39,891 bases of DNA, from positions 1-39,891 of the IMG/VR virus record IMGVR_UViG_3300027733_000100; one strand, 5' to 3'. The notes below the pieces were generated by a model. That model was given only the letters and a program-made list of their open reading frames with translations, did no database searches and was not told where the DNA came from. The number at the start of each line of letters is the position of its first letter. Within the stretch, counting starts at the first letter, position 1. This document shows, in pieces, positions 1-10,900 of this stretch. Source of the stretch: a virus. The translations under genes and the position numbers were made by a program.

Positions 1-1700
1 AATTTTATTGGTTCAAATGCTGGGAGTTCTGCTTCTGGTATTACCAATTCAAATTTTATTGGTAAGGATGCTGGTAAGGAGGCAACGGATATTACTAATT
101 CAAATTTATTTGGTAGTGATGCTGGTGGTGGTGCAAGTGAGTCAAGTTATTCAAATTTTATGGGGTATGGTGCTGGTAATGGTGCTAGGAATATAGGGGG
201 GTCATCTTTTATTGGTTCTGCTGCTGGTGATGGTGCTAGAAACACATCAGCTTCAAATTTTATTGGTACTAGTGCTGGTGAATCATCAACTGGTATAACT
301 TTCTCAAATTTTATTGGTTACAATGCGGGTTTGGGTGTTCTTTTTTCAGATGTAACCGTAAATAGTGATTTAAATTTTATTGGTAACCAAGCTGGTTATC
401 AAGCGTCAGCTATAACAGGTACAACACTTATTGGTGCTTCAGCTGGTCAATTATCTAGTAATATACAATATGGTAATATAATTGGCTATGAAGCTGGTAG
501 TGGTACAACTAATACTAAATTTTTTAATTTCATTGGTTATCAAGCTGGTAGTGGTGCTACGGGTAATGATTATTCTGACTATATTGGTTACAGGGCTGGT
601 CTTAATAATTATTTGTCATATGGTAGTGTTTTAGTTGGTACTGATGCTGGTTCTAGGTCTACTGGTTTAACATATGGTGTTGTTATAGGTTTTAACGGTC
701 TTTTGAGTGCGGCAACAGCAAATAATGCGGCTAATGTTATTGCAATTGGAACAAATGCTGCGACAAATCCTTATTTTCCAGCAACTGGTTCGACAAATGC
801 AGGTACAATTGCTAATTCAACCTTTATAGGTAATTTAGCGGGGGCATTTGTTTCGGGTAATTCGCAAAATACGGTCGTTATTGGTACTGAAGCCGCTCGT
901 GCATCTAGTAGGTTATCGAGTAGTGTTGTTATTGGGACATCAGCGTATAAAACTAATAAGGGTCAAGCAACTAGTGCGGTTATTATTGGTAATCAAGCTG
1001 GTTTTCAATCTAGACAATATACTGCTGATACAGCTAGCACATTTGCAAATACAGTAGTTATTGGTTTTCAAGCTGGCAAAGATTTGTCAGGTACTTCAAC
1101 AAATTCTGTTTTTATTGGTAATAGTGCTGGTTTAAATACAAATGGTGCTTCTGCGTCAGTGTACATTGGTTCTAATGCGGGTATTAATGGTGTTACGTTA
1201 AGTAGCTCTGTCGGTATTGGATTGTCGGCAGGTGCTAGAAATTATACACCTTCATCCTCAATTTATATTGGTAATGCTGCTGGTGCTGATTCATCAATTA
1301 GTGGTTTTGTAACTTCAAACGTTATTTTTATTGGTAGTTCTGCTGGTAATGGTGCAACAACTGCGTTAAATTCTGTTTTTGTTGGTAATAATGCTGGGCT
1401 GGACGCTTCGGGGTCATCAACTTCAATAATTGTTGGTCAAAGTGCTGGTATTAGCTCGACAGGTGTTACAACATCAATAATCATGGGTTCTGAATCAGGT
1501 AGGTCAATTGTTGGCGGACCATCGGATTTAGTGGCTATTGGTTATAGAGCTGGCTATTTTATGACTGGTGGTAGCCAATCAATATTGTTAGGATATCAAA
1601 CGGGTTGGCGTGGTAACTTAGGTTCAAATAATATTATCGTAGGTACAAATATAGGTTTGTCTGGAACACCATCAAATCGAATTAATATTGGTGGTGTTAT
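1..1700 (+). repeat. FIG/AG repeat array at the left edge
   Basis: About 31 in-frame repeats with core ATT-GGT-nnn-nnn-GCT-GGT coding IG-xx-AG, often preceded by TCAAATTTT (SNF). Early copies (1-330) are more alike at DNA level than later ones, which hints at more recent expansion at the 5' side. The array continues beyond the left edge. Confidence 0.85.
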
Positions 1701-2670
1701 TTTTGGTTCAAATACATATGCAACAACAACTGGTAATCCATCAACAGGTGCAACAGCGACAGGTATGATTGGTATTGGTGTAGAAACACCTACTGCTAGA
1801 TTAACACTTCCAGCCGCAACTGCAACTCAAGCTTCATTAAGGCTCATTACTGGTTCAACAGCGCCGACATCACCAAACGATGGTGATATATGGATTCAAA
1901 ATAATGATTTAAGAATTAGATTGAGTGGGGTTACAAAAATTGTTCAAGTTGACCCGTTTACTGCTAGTTCATCTACATTTTCTGGTGGAACGGTAAATGG
2001 TGCAACAATATTTACTAGTGGATTAACTGCAAATACGTTAAACGTGACTGGTAATGCTAGATTAGCTGGCCTGACAGCAAATACATTAACAGTAACTGGT
2101 AATACAATTGTATCTGGGTTAACAGCAACAACAATATCAGCAACAACCTATTTTAATTTACCAACATATATAAGCGCAACAACATTGTCAGGTAATGTGT
2201 TGAGTGTTACTTCAGGTGGTAGTACAGCACTTACATATACAATAAATGCTGTAACTGGTGGTACATATAATTCTGCAACAGGTACAATCACTCTTTCAGG
2301 TACAGGTTCTGTAAATGGAAATACCATCACAGGAATTACATCAGCAAGTAGTAATGTGTCATTTGGTGCTATTATTGGAACGGCATATACTTTACAGCTT
2401 TCAGCGGCTAATAATAATACCATTATTGAAATGACTAGTTCTACGGCTAATGTTGTATCCATACCACCTAGTGCTACAACCAATTTTAGCACTGGTGTTC
2501 AAATTGGTATTGTTCAAAATGGTACTGGTCAAACATCTATCAGTGGTGGTACTGGTGTAACTATATTAAGCTCTGGAGGTGCATTAAAGTTGAGAAGCCA
2601 GTATAGTTTTGCAACATTAATAAAGAAGTCTGGGGACGTTTGGTATTTATCGGGTGATATATCGGTATAA
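1..2670 (+). CDS. Giant tail fibre with FIG/AG repeats (5' partial)
   Basis: The reading frame is open from the first base, so the gene begins outside the window; 889 residues are visible. About the first 560 are a run of roughly 31 short repeats of the form [NV]-x-IG-xx-AG (NFIGSNAG, NFIGKDAG, SFIGSAAG and so on), spaced about 14-24 residues. This pattern suggests a beta-solenoid or trimeric fibre shaft. Next come a 'GIGVETPTARL' module, a short 'NDGDIWIQNN' segment, two to three 16-residue LTANT repeats, a VTGGTY module, and a non-repetitive C-terminal domain with 'GTGQTSISGGTGVTI', which may be a tip. The later modules recur in the fibre genes starting at 7982, 26849 and 32411. I infer a long tail fibre; the N-terminal attachment domain is not visible. 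An internal ATG at 160 is not the true start, because the repeats continue upstream of it. Confidence 0.8.
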   Translation, partial: NFIGSNAGSSASGITNSNFIGKDAGKEATDITNSNLFGSDAGGGASESSYSNFMGYGAGNGARNIGGSSFIGSAAGDGARNTSASNFIGTSAGESSTGITFSNFIGYNAGLGVLFSDVTVNSDLNFIGNQAGYQASAITGTTLIGASAGQLSSNIQYGNIIGYEAGSGTTNTKFFNFIGYQAGSGATGNDYSDYIGYRAGLNNYLSYGSVLVGTDAGSRSTGLTYGVVIGFNGLLSAATANNAANVIAIGTNAATNPYFPATGSTNAGTIANSTFIGNLAGAFVSGNSQNTVVIGTEAARASSRLSSSVVIGTSAYKTNKGQATSAVIIGNQAGFQSRQYTADTASTFANTVVIGFQAGKDLSGTSTNSVFIGNSAGLNTNGASASVYIGSNAGINGVTLSSSVGIGLSAGARNYTPSSSIYIGNAAGADSSISGFVTSNVIFIGSSAGNGATTALNSVFVGNNAGLDASGSSTSIIVGQSAGISSTGVTTSIIMGSESGRSIVGGPSDLVAIGYRAGYFMTGGSQSILLGYQTGWRGNLGSNNIIVGTNIGLSGTPSNRINIGGVIFGSNTYATTTGNPSTGATATGMIGIGVETPTARLTLPAATATQASLRLITGSTAPTSPNDGDIWIQNNDLRIRLSGVTKIVQVDPFTASSSTFSGGTVNGATIFTSGLTANTLNVTGNARLAGLTANTLTVTGNTIVSGLTATTISATTYFNLPTYISATTLSGNVLSVTSGGSTALTYTINAVTGGTYNSATGTITLSGTGSVNGNTITGITSASSNVSFGAIIGTAYTLQLSAANNNTIIEMTSSTANVVSIPPSATTNFSTGVQIGIVQNGTGQTSISGGTGVTILSSGGALKLRSQYSFATLIKKSGDVWYLSGDISV

Positions 2671-2748
2671 ATAATTAATATATAATTAATATATTAATTA
2701 TTATATTATTGTACTTATAATATAACAATTTTTTAAAAAAAATTTAAA

Positions 2749-5700
2749 ATGAAAAAGTTTTTAACAATTCTTTTATTTATTCCATTATTTGCTAGCGCTA
2801 GAAAATTTTACGTTAGTTCAGCGGGTAGTGATAGTTACACAACAACACAAGCGCAAAATCCATTAACGCCTTGGCAAACATTATCTAAAGTACAAAGCAA
2901 TGTTGCTAATGGTGATTCTGTATTGTTTGCAAAAGATTCTAAATTCTCGGGAACATTAACATTATCAAATAAATCTAACATTTATTTTGGTGTGTATGGA
3001 ACAGGAGCCGACCCATTATTCTGGGGGACAAACTCTACAGTAAGTGTTTTAATTACATTGAATGGTTGTACAAACCTAACTTTCTATGGTTGGAAGATTA
3101 GCGATACAACAATATCAGCTACTGATAGATATATTCAAGCTAAGATACAAAATGTATTTGCTACGTATCAAGGATGTACAGGAATAGTTATTAGGAAGTG
3201 TACGATGGACAGAACTGGTTATGGCGTGTATTTTCCACCAGGCAATAATAATAACACCGTGGATTCTTGTGATATTGGAAATTTAAGGATGATTAGAAAC
3301 ACACCAACATCTGTTAATCCAGATGACGATTATGGTGGGGTGCCTGTTCAACTATCTAGTTCAAATAATATTGTTACTAACAACTACTTTCACGATTGTT
3401 ATGCCGCTAGTTATGATTATACATTTGATGGTGGTGGTGTAGAATTTTTTGAAGAGGGTTCTGTTATTGAAAATAACGTGATTGCTTACAATACATTTTA
3501 TGACTGTAATGGTATTTTTGAATTTGGTAGCAATAATGATGGTGTTGCTAATAATTTAATTCAAAATAATAAAATATATTACAACAAGATTATTAATAAC
3601 AACACAGTAGTTTATATTAGTAATAGTGGACAGTATAAAACTGCGGTAAGAAACTTACAATTTTATAATAATGTAATGTTACAAACCGTTCCTAATACAA
3701 ATCCAGGGGGTAGTAGCGGTATTATGTTTTCTATGTCAACATCAGAGGCTACAGCTGGGATTATAATCCTTAAAAATAATATAATTCAGGTATCTAATGG
3801 TTTATCATTAACAAGAAATGGACAGTTAAATGGTGCTAACTTAAGTCACACTAACAACATATATAAATTATCTAATGGTAGTGTTACTAATTTCACATTA
3901 GACGGTACTGAGATTTCCACATCTGGAATTATTTGGACAAATACAACAAACTCTAACCCTTTAAATTGGGATTATACATTAACAAGTACATCACCAGCCA
4001 TAAATTCTGGAGTTAATGTAGGTCTTACAAGCGATTTTGTTGGTAATAGTGTTGGTGCTATACCTTCGATGGGTATATACCAATACGGTGGTTCGGTTAC
4101 TCCAACACCATGTACTTTTACATATGGTAGTTGGACAACATGTTCTAACGGAACACAAACAAGACCATATACACCTACACCGACAGGTTGTATTGGGGTT
4201 CCACCAACTGATAGTATTCAAAGAAGTTGTACAACACCGATAGTACCGTGCACTTTCACATACGGAACTTGGACAACATGTAGTAATGGAATACAAACAA
4301 GACCGTTTACGAGTTCCCCAACTAATTGTACGGGAGTTCCTCCAGCAGACAGTTTAACAAGAACATGTGCATCCCCAACAACAAGAGGTAGAAAATTTTA
4401 TTTTAGTTCAATTGGTAATGATTCGTATAGTGTTACACAAGCACAGAATCCATTGACCCCTTGGAAAACACTAGCAAAATTAAATACTTTAAGTAGTATT
4501 GCAACTGCTGGTGATACATTTGCTTTTAAAAGAGGTGAAATATTTGCTAATGGTACCGAGTTCAGCACAGTAGCTTCTGTAAAATGGTATGGTGGTGGAT
4601 ATGAAGGATTAAGCTTCCCTTCAGGTACTGCTACTAATCCAATTGTATTCACATATTATGGTGATATTAATTTAGAAAGCCCAAACTTACTATATCCTTA
4701 TCCAAGTTCAGTTAGGTCAAACGAAAAAGGTGTATTGGCGTTTGCTAATGTAAGTTACATTGTGATAGACGGTATACAGTTTAATGATACAAGATTCCCT
4801 GTCAATGACAAACGTTCGGGTGCTTTTACAACGCTAGGACTTTGGTTTGGGGATAGTGGATACTGTAGTGGAAGTGATGGTTGTAAATGTAGTAACATCA
4901 CGGTAAAAAACTGTAACTTTAGTAATACAGCATATGGTATTGTTGCCTTTGTTAGAGATTTTAAGATTGAAAATAATACATTTAGTAATTTTAAATCTAC
5001 AGGTTGGATAACAGATACTGCAAGTCAAGCTGATATAGGTGCTGACCCAATGTTATTATCGGGAAGTAAATATAGAATAACAAATAATAGAATTACAGGT
5101 TCGTGGGCTTATGCCAATCCTTTTAATTCATCTAGTTCAGGTTTATTAGGTGGAGCTGTTGAAACTATTAATAATTTTGATAGTTCATTCATTGCCTATA
5201 ATACATTCATTGATTGTAGCGGTGGTATGGAGTTTGGCACAAATTTACCAGGCGGTATACAAGGCCCAGATGACGATACAATTTGCTATAATAAATTTAT
5301 CAATTGTAGCAACATTGCGTATGTTAATACTACAGGAACATATGCAACACAGGTTAAAAATTTACATTTTTGGAATAACTTTTTTGTAGAAGGTTCTATG
5401 TCACGTTTTAGTGGTAACAATGCTGGTGGTGATGCTATGGGTGATGGTCAAACATATGCAAACACAGGATTCATTTATTGGCCACCATACCCTATTAATA
5501 AATCAACTCGTTATCCATCATCAGAAAACTTCCAAAACGCTTGGAGGCCGATAGCGTCAGGTGACCATAGTGTTCAAGCAGCAGATACTGTATTTGATAT
5601 TCGTAATAATGTATTTTGGATTAATAATGGGTTTTATGCTAAATACACACAATCTGAAAGACCTAAAGCGTTTTATAGAAATAATATCTATCACTTAGTT

Positions 5701-6588
5701 AGTGGTTATCAGGGAGCGGTTGGTTCATTTACACCTACGTCTTTAGGGCCTAATACCACATTAGCGATAGGCGAAAGAATTATCAATGGTAAATTAATTG
5801 TTGATAGTTCTAGCATATACCCACAAAATTGGGATATGCACATTGCTAGTGATACGTCTTATGCCATAAATAATGGTACAAATGTAGGTCTTAATAGAGA
5901 TTTTGAAGGAAATATTGTTGGTGCAACACCTTCAATAGGAATATATCAGTATAATTCAGTTGCTCCAACACCTTGTATTTTTACATACGGAACTTGGACA
6001 ACGTGTAATAATGGGGTTCAAACAAGACCATATGTAACATCTCCAACTGGATGTGTGGGATTTCCGCCAACTGATAGTATTCAAAGAAGTTGTACATCAC
6101 CAATAGTACCTTGTAATTTTACATATGGAATTTGGACAACATGTGCTAATGGAACTCAAACAAGAACATATACATCCACACCAGTAGGTTGTACAGGGGT
6201 TCCTCCTGCGGATAGTGTTCAAAGAGCATGTGTTTCTCCAACACCATGTGTATTTACTTATAGTCAATGGAGTACATGTATTAATGGTTTACAATCTAGA
6301 ACATATACTAGTGAACCTATAGGTTGCATTGGTCTTCCGTCAACGGATAGTTTAAGTAGGTCTTGTTCTTCAGTTAATATTAGAAGGTTTTTTTATAATT
6401 CAGATAGAAGGTCAATATATATAAATTCTAACACGTCTGGAACTATGGTGATTAAAAATATATTAGGGGTTACAGTTAAAACTTCTAGTTATTCGTCTGG
6501 TGGTGATTGGGTTAGTGTGAGAAACTTAACTTCAGGTAGTTATGTTGCTATTACATATAATCAATCAATATTATTTGTAAAACAATAG
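2749..6588 (+). CDS. Secreted two-beta-helix protein with TSP1-like repeats and T9SS-like C-terminal domain
   Basis: This protein has 1279 residues. Residues 1-18 form a classical signal peptide (KK, a hydrophobic core, then a possible ASA cleavage site). Residues 19-450 and about 545-1070 are two related right-handed beta-helix (pectate-lyase-like) domains; each opens with K-F-Y-x-S-S and 'TQAQNPLTPW', so one arose by duplication. Cysteine-containing thrombospondin-1-like repeats (FTYGxWTTC ... QTRPY ... GVPP ... C) follow: two after the first helix and three after the second. The last 70 residues resemble a type A T9SS sorting domain (MVIKNILGVTVKT, LTSGSYVAI, ending FVKQ), although the usual YPNP motif is missing. 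Known T9SS cargo is exported through the outer membrane and usually anchored or released there. I infer a host-surface or secreted enzyme or adhesin. No catalytic residues could be assigned. The leader is A-rich. Confidence 0.75.
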   Translation: MKKFLTILLFIPLFASARKFYVSSAGSDSYTTTQAQNPLTPWQTLSKVQSNVANGDSVLFAKDSKFSGTLTLSNKSNIYFGVYGTGADPLFWGTNSTVSVLITLNGCTNLTFYGWKISDTTISATDRYIQAKIQNVFATYQGCTGIVIRKCTMDRTGYGVYFPPGNNNNTVDSCDIGNLRMIRNTPTSVNPDDDYGGVPVQLSSSNNIVTNNYFHDCYAASYDYTFDGGGVEFFEEGSVIENNVIAYNTFYDCNGIFEFGSNNDGVANNLIQNNKIYYNKIINNNTVVYISNSGQYKTAVRNLQFYNNVMLQTVPNTNPGGSSGIMFSMSTSEATAGIIILKNNIIQVSNGLSLTRNGQLNGANLSHTNNIYKLSNGSVTNFTLDGTEISTSGIIWTNTTNSNPLNWDYTLTSTSPAINSGVNVGLTSDFVGNSVGAIPSMGIYQYGGSVTPTPCTFTYGSWTTCSNGTQTRPYTPTPTGCIGVPPTDSIQRSCTTPIVPCTFTYGTWTTCSNGIQTRPFTSSPTNCTGVPPADSLTRTCASPTTRGRKFYFSSIGNDSYSVTQAQNPLTPWKTLAKLNTLSSIATAGDTFAFKRGEIFANGTEFSTVASVKWYGGGYEGLSFPSGTATNPIVFTYYGDINLESPNLLYPYPSSVRSNEKGVLAFANVSYIVIDGIQFNDTRFPVNDKRSGAFTTLGLWFGDSGYCSGSDGCKCSNITVKNCNFSNTAYGIVAFVRDFKIENNTFSNFKSTGWITDTASQADIGADPMLLSGSKYRITNNRITGSWAYANPFNSSSSGLLGGAVETINNFDSSFIAYNTFIDCSGGMEFGTNLPGGIQGPDDDTICYNKFINCSNIAYVNTTGTYATQVKNLHFWNNFFVEGSMSRFSGNNAGGDAMGDGQTYANTGFIYWPPYPINKSTRYPSSENFQNAWRPIASGDHSVQAADTVFDIRNNVFWINNGFYAKYTQSERPKAFYRNNIYHLVSGYQGAVGSFTPTSLGPNTTLAIGERIINGKLIVDSSSIYPQNWDMHIASDTSYAINNGTNVGLNRDFEGNIVGATPSIGIYQYNSVAPTPCIFTYGTWTTCNNGVQTRPYVTSPTGCVGFPPTDSIQRSCTSPIVPCNFTYGIWTTCANGTQTRTYTSTPVGCTGVPPADSVQRACVSPTPCVFTYSQWSTCINGLQSRTYTSEPIGCIGLPSTDSLSRSCSSVNIRRFFYNSDRRSIYINSNTSGTMVIKNILGVTVKTSSYSSGGDWVSVRNLTSGSYVAITYNQSILFVKQ

Positions 6589-6607
6589 TGTTTTAGTTTA
6601 TTATAAG

Positions 6608-6669
6608 AATACCCAAATATTTTATTTGTCAAAACAATTTTGGTGAATATTTATATTTGGGTATTTTTT
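6608..6669 (+). terminator. Long-stem terminator hairpin
   Basis: AATACCCAAATAT (6608-6620) pairs perfectly over 13 bases with ATATTTGGGTATT (6653-6665). The loop of about 32 bases can itself fold through CAAAA/TTTTG. The 3' arm runs into six T's (6664-6669). It lies 20 bases after the stop of the secreted protein and fits an intrinsic terminator. The 3' arm also contains TATATTTG (6652-6659), a match to the Bacteroidota -7 consensus, so a promoter role is possible. Confidence 0.7.
6646..6654 (+). promoter_or_regulatory. AATATTTAT box upstream of collagen-like fibre gene
   Basis: Exact copy of the nine-base box found upstream of several transcription-unit starts here. It lies 41 bases before the ATG at 6696, further than most copies, and overlaps the terminator loop and 3' arm. 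A promoter role is inferred only from recurrence and position. Confidence 0.35.
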
Positions 6670-6695
6670 ATTAATATAGTATCTAATCAACAAAT

Positions 6696-7955
6696 ATGTC
6701 AAATAATTTAATATTAAGGACTCAAACAAGTCCATACGGTGACGAAACAAAGGGTAGTGTCTTAAGTCAAGCCGAACTTGACAATAATTTTATATTTCTA
6801 AAAGGTTTAGATATAGATAACGTCAATTTAAACGGAACAACACTACAATTAAATAGACTTAATGGTGATACATTGTCTATTAACTTAGATGATTTTAGAG
6901 GTCCTGCGGGTCCCGAAGGTGAAGCTGGTGCTACAGGTCCTGCTGGTGCTGCTGGTCCTGCTGGTGCTGCTGGAGCTGATGGTGCTGGTTCTGTTACAGC
7001 TGCAACATATTCTAGTGTTACAGGTATTTTAACGTTGGATAATACCAATGGTTCATCTATTAATGTTGATGGGTTCATAACGGGTGGTTCGGCTGATAGT
7101 ACATTAGGTACACTAACTTTAAATAATAGTGATGGTTCATCAATCATAATAAATGGTTTTTCTACTGGTAGTACACCCACTTACACAAATTCTACACCCA
7201 CAACAGCAGGGTTGGGTGGGATACCGCAATCGACTACATTTTTAAACCAAACAATGCAACAGATGTTTGATGCGTTATTATACCCATATCAAGTACCAGC
7301 ATTTACATCATTCGCTAGAACTAACTTAACAACAGTTTATGAAGTTGGGCAACCAATTTCAATTGGTTCTCAAACATTTACTTGGGCCACATCAAATTCA
7401 ACAAATGTAAGTGCGAACACGATAACTATAGAGCAGTTATCACCAAGTACAACAACATTGGTTAGTGGTTCGGCAAATGACGGAACGCAACCTGTAACAT
7501 TATCAATTAATATTTCAAGTTCAACGGCTACTGTTACAGCACTTGATTTGTATAAAATCACAGCAACTAATAGTCAAGGTACAACATTTACAAGAAATAT
7601 AACAGCTTTTTGGAGAAATAGGTGGTATTATGGCAAGTCACCTAATACTAGCATAACTGCAGCACAAGCAAGTGGTCTTACTAATACTGCTTTGGTTGCT
7701 AATGTTACAAATAATTATATTACTTGGCCGTCAACAGCAAGCCCTGAATATGGTTATTTAGTTATACCACAAAGTTTATCACAACCAACTAATTTAAAAG
7801 ATTCTACAGCTGGTTGTAGTGGTATAGGTAATATACCGTACTCTGTAGTTGGAACATTATCATTTGGTAATATATATGGTATATCAACAACATATAATGT
7901 ATACAGAACGACAAACGCTTTTGCAGGTTCATTAAATGCGTGGTTGTGCTCTTAA
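6696..7955 (+). CDS. Collagen-like tail fibre protein
   Basis: The protein has 419 residues. The N-terminal segment (LILRTQTSPYGDETKGS, then LSQAELDNNFIFLKG at about 23-37) matches a type of N-terminus common in tail-associated proteins of T4-like phages, with the 'AELDNNF' signature, and probably anchors the protein to the baseplate or tail. Residues 69-98 are ten uninterrupted Gly-X-Y triplets (GPA GPE GEA GAT and so on), which predict a short collagen-type trimeric helix. Two 'LTLxNxxGSSI' beta modules follow, then a C-terminal region with 'FTWATSNSTNVSANTI' and 'FWRNRWYYGKSP', a combination I associate with phage virion proteins but cannot assign to a named family. The protein ends NAWLCS. 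The gene follows a terminator and probably starts a new transcript with the next genes. Confidence 0.75.
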   Translation: MSNNLILRTQTSPYGDETKGSVLSQAELDNNFIFLKGLDIDNVNLNGTTLQLNRLNGDTLSINLDDFRGPAGPEGEAGATGPAGAAGPAGAAGADGAGSVTAATYSSVTGILTLDNTNGSSINVDGFITGGSADSTLGTLTLNNSDGSSIIINGFSTGSTPTYTNSTPTTAGLGGIPQSTTFLNQTMQQMFDALLYPYQVPAFTSFARTNLTTVYEVGQPISIGSQTFTWATSNSTNVSANTITIEQLSPSTTTLVSGSANDGTQPVTLSINISSSTATVTALDLYKITATNSQGTTFTRNITAFWRNRWYYGKSPNTSITAAQASGLTNTALVANVTNNYITWPSTASPEYGYLVIPQSLSQPTNLKDSTAGCSGIGNIPYSVVGTLSFGNIYGISTTYNVYRTTNAFAGSLNAWLCS

Positions 7956-7981
7956 AAAATAAAAAATAAAAAAAGAAATAT

Positions 7982-10900
7982 ATGGCAACTATAGATGGCG
8001 GAGTACGCATAACTGGATTTATATCACCAACAGATACCCAAGATACTTATGCGGTTATTGACCCAGTTTATGGTGTTGATAGTTTAAGAAATGTTAATGA
8101 TATTACTGCTAGGAATGAAATACCTTCTGAAAGAAGAAGAGCGGGAATGATTGTTGGTGTTAAAAATGGCGCATTTAATGATTATTACGTATTAAATAGT
8201 GGTAACACAACATGGAGTCAAATACAAATGGTTACAGGATTAACTTGGGACCTTGGGAGTTATGATTTGACATTAAACACATTTGGTGGTGGGATAACAA
8301 AAAATCTTAGCTCGTTGGCTTCAGACGTGACCGTTACAGGTGGTACTTATAATTCTTTAAACGGTATTGTTACGTTTTCATCAAGCACAACAAATACCCG
8401 TACTGGTTTATTTTATGCTGGTAACTGGAACGCATCTTCTGCATACACAGCTAGTACTGTTGTTACATATACTGTTAATAATTTAGATTACTACTCAATC
8501 GCAAATGTTAGTGCAAACCCAACACCACCTAGTGGGGATACAGCTAATTGGAGGCCAATTAGTTCTCGTGGTGTATTTATTGTTACTGGATTTACTGCAG
8601 GTTATACAAACATATATACAACAGCTGCAACATATAATCAAACAGGTGCTTCAATTGCGCTAGATTTTACTGACCCAAGTAAAAATTTAAGTATTACAGG
8701 TATAACAACACTGTATGGTAAAGATGATTCAATAAAATCAGATAGGCGTGTTGACTTAAACCAAAAAACATTAAATTTTAGTTCATCAACAGCGCCAAAC
8801 AGTTTAACAATTAGTACTGGTGGTACAGTTGGTATTGGTGTTTTATCGGCTAGTACAAAATTACATATTTCGGCAGCTACTGACCCAATTAGAATTGAGG
8901 GTATAGGAGGTTCTTCTGATTCAAATGTTTTAACAATTGACAATGTTGGTGTGGTACATTCAATTTCTGTTGCTTCACTTACTTCAACAGTCGCTTCAAG
9001 CATTAATACCTTATATACTAGTGACGGTGCTTTAAACGGTAATAGGGTTGTTGATTTAAATCAAAAAACATTAAACTTTAGTTCTTCGACAATACCAAAT
9101 GCTTTAACGGTTAGTACTGGTGGAACTGTTGGTATTGGTGTTTTATCGGGAACCAATACACTACATGTAACCGCAACAACAAACCCAGTTAGATTTCAAG
9201 GATTAGCGGGTATATCAGCTGATACGTATCTTACGAGTGTTGATACAAATGGTGTATTACGTGCATTTTCTGCTACAACTGGTAGGATACCATTTTTTAG
9301 TTCTAATCAAATTACAACTAACGCTGATTTTACATATTCACAAGGTGCTTCGGGTACGGGTACTTTATTTTTACCTTCTTCATTCCCAGCGATAAATTTT
9401 GGTACTTCTAGGGCTGTTATTTACTCTCCAGCTGCCCCATTAGGACTATATTTTGAAACGTCATATAATGCAGGTGGTGGTGGTCTTAGTAATCAATATC
9501 CAGACCCTTCCAAAATGTTTGTATTTAGAAATAAACCATATAACAACGATTTGGTAATGTCGCATCTTGATAGACCAAATTCTAAGTTTTTAAATAGTAA
9601 CGGTGTTCTTACATTTTCCGCACCAGTTGCCGCTTTTGGTGGGCAGGTGGTTATAAATGAAACTAGTACTGTTGGACCGCCAAACCCAATAAGGAGTTTT
9701 TGGGGTACAGCTGGTTCCGCTCTTAATATTAAAAGCGCTGTATATACTGAGGCAAATAGTACTGCTACACCAGCAACACGTAGTGAGATAGTGGCTAATA
9801 GTTTTAATATTCCAACATTTAGTGCTAATACAACATTAATTACAAGCACCCAAAATTATACAACATTATCAAGTTATTTGATGTATTATTCAGCTGCTAC
9901 TACTGGTGGTACTGTTCTATCAATAACAATAAACGATTCTTTACTTAGTAATTTTTATAATGCTAGTTTGTTTGCATTACCTAGTTTGAGCACATCAAGT
10001 GCTGGAACCGCATCGTCATTAGGGGAAATATTAAGCGCAACTAGTACAGGATATAGGGGCGTTTCGTATTCGCAAATTGTTGCTCAAACAGGTTTAACCG
10101 ACCCTGGGTTTTTTACAGGTATAACAACAGGTTCTACAACATATTATACTGGTGTTACATCTGGTGTTACGTATAGTGCTTTAAGTAACGTATACATTGC
10201 TGGTGCACCAATAAAGGGGTCTAATGTATCAGGTGATACATATGCGTTAAAGGTTCAAACAGGTACAACATATTTTGGTGGTGATGTAACATTGTCTAGT
10301 ATTTCTAGTGCTGCTACTGCTACTCAGGTATTAACAAGAGAATCTAACGGAAATGTTTCATTTAAAAACATTAATGATATAGGTGGTGGTAATCTTACTG
10401 CAGATACTTTTGTAACAGGGTTTACGTTATCATCAAATACAATAACCTTAACTCAAAATAGAACAGACGGATATTCAGCATTTACAATAAGCCTATCTGC
10501 GTATACAGGTTCGTCGTCTGCTTCAGGTGCTTATCTTCCATTAAGTGGTGGAACAGTAAGTGGTGGTACGGTATTTACTAGTGGTTTAACTGCAAATACA
10601 TTAACATTATCTGGTATTTCTAGTGGTACTACAGCTCCTCAGTTATTAACAAGAGAATCTAACGGAAGTGTTTCGTTTAAGAGCATTACTGATATAACTG
10701 GTGGTAATGTTCTTGGTAATATTGGTGCAACACTTTATTGGTACGATGAAAATAATACACCACCTGCTGTTATTCCAGTAGCTACAGGTACTGGTTCTAT
10801 AGCTTTTGGTAATGGAGCTAAAGCTTTAGCTAGCAGTATGTTTGTATTTGGTTTAAGCGCTGGTACATCAGCCACTAACGCTAGTGGTTCAACATTTATT

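Noticed and set aside
1-1700. CRISPR-like or satellite array
   Set aside because: The repeats are in-frame, degenerate and coding, with no constant repeat plus unique spacer structure.
160-2670. Start of the first fibre gene at the ATG at 160
   Set aside because: The frame is open to base 1 and the same repeats continue upstream of 160, so the gene begins outside the window.
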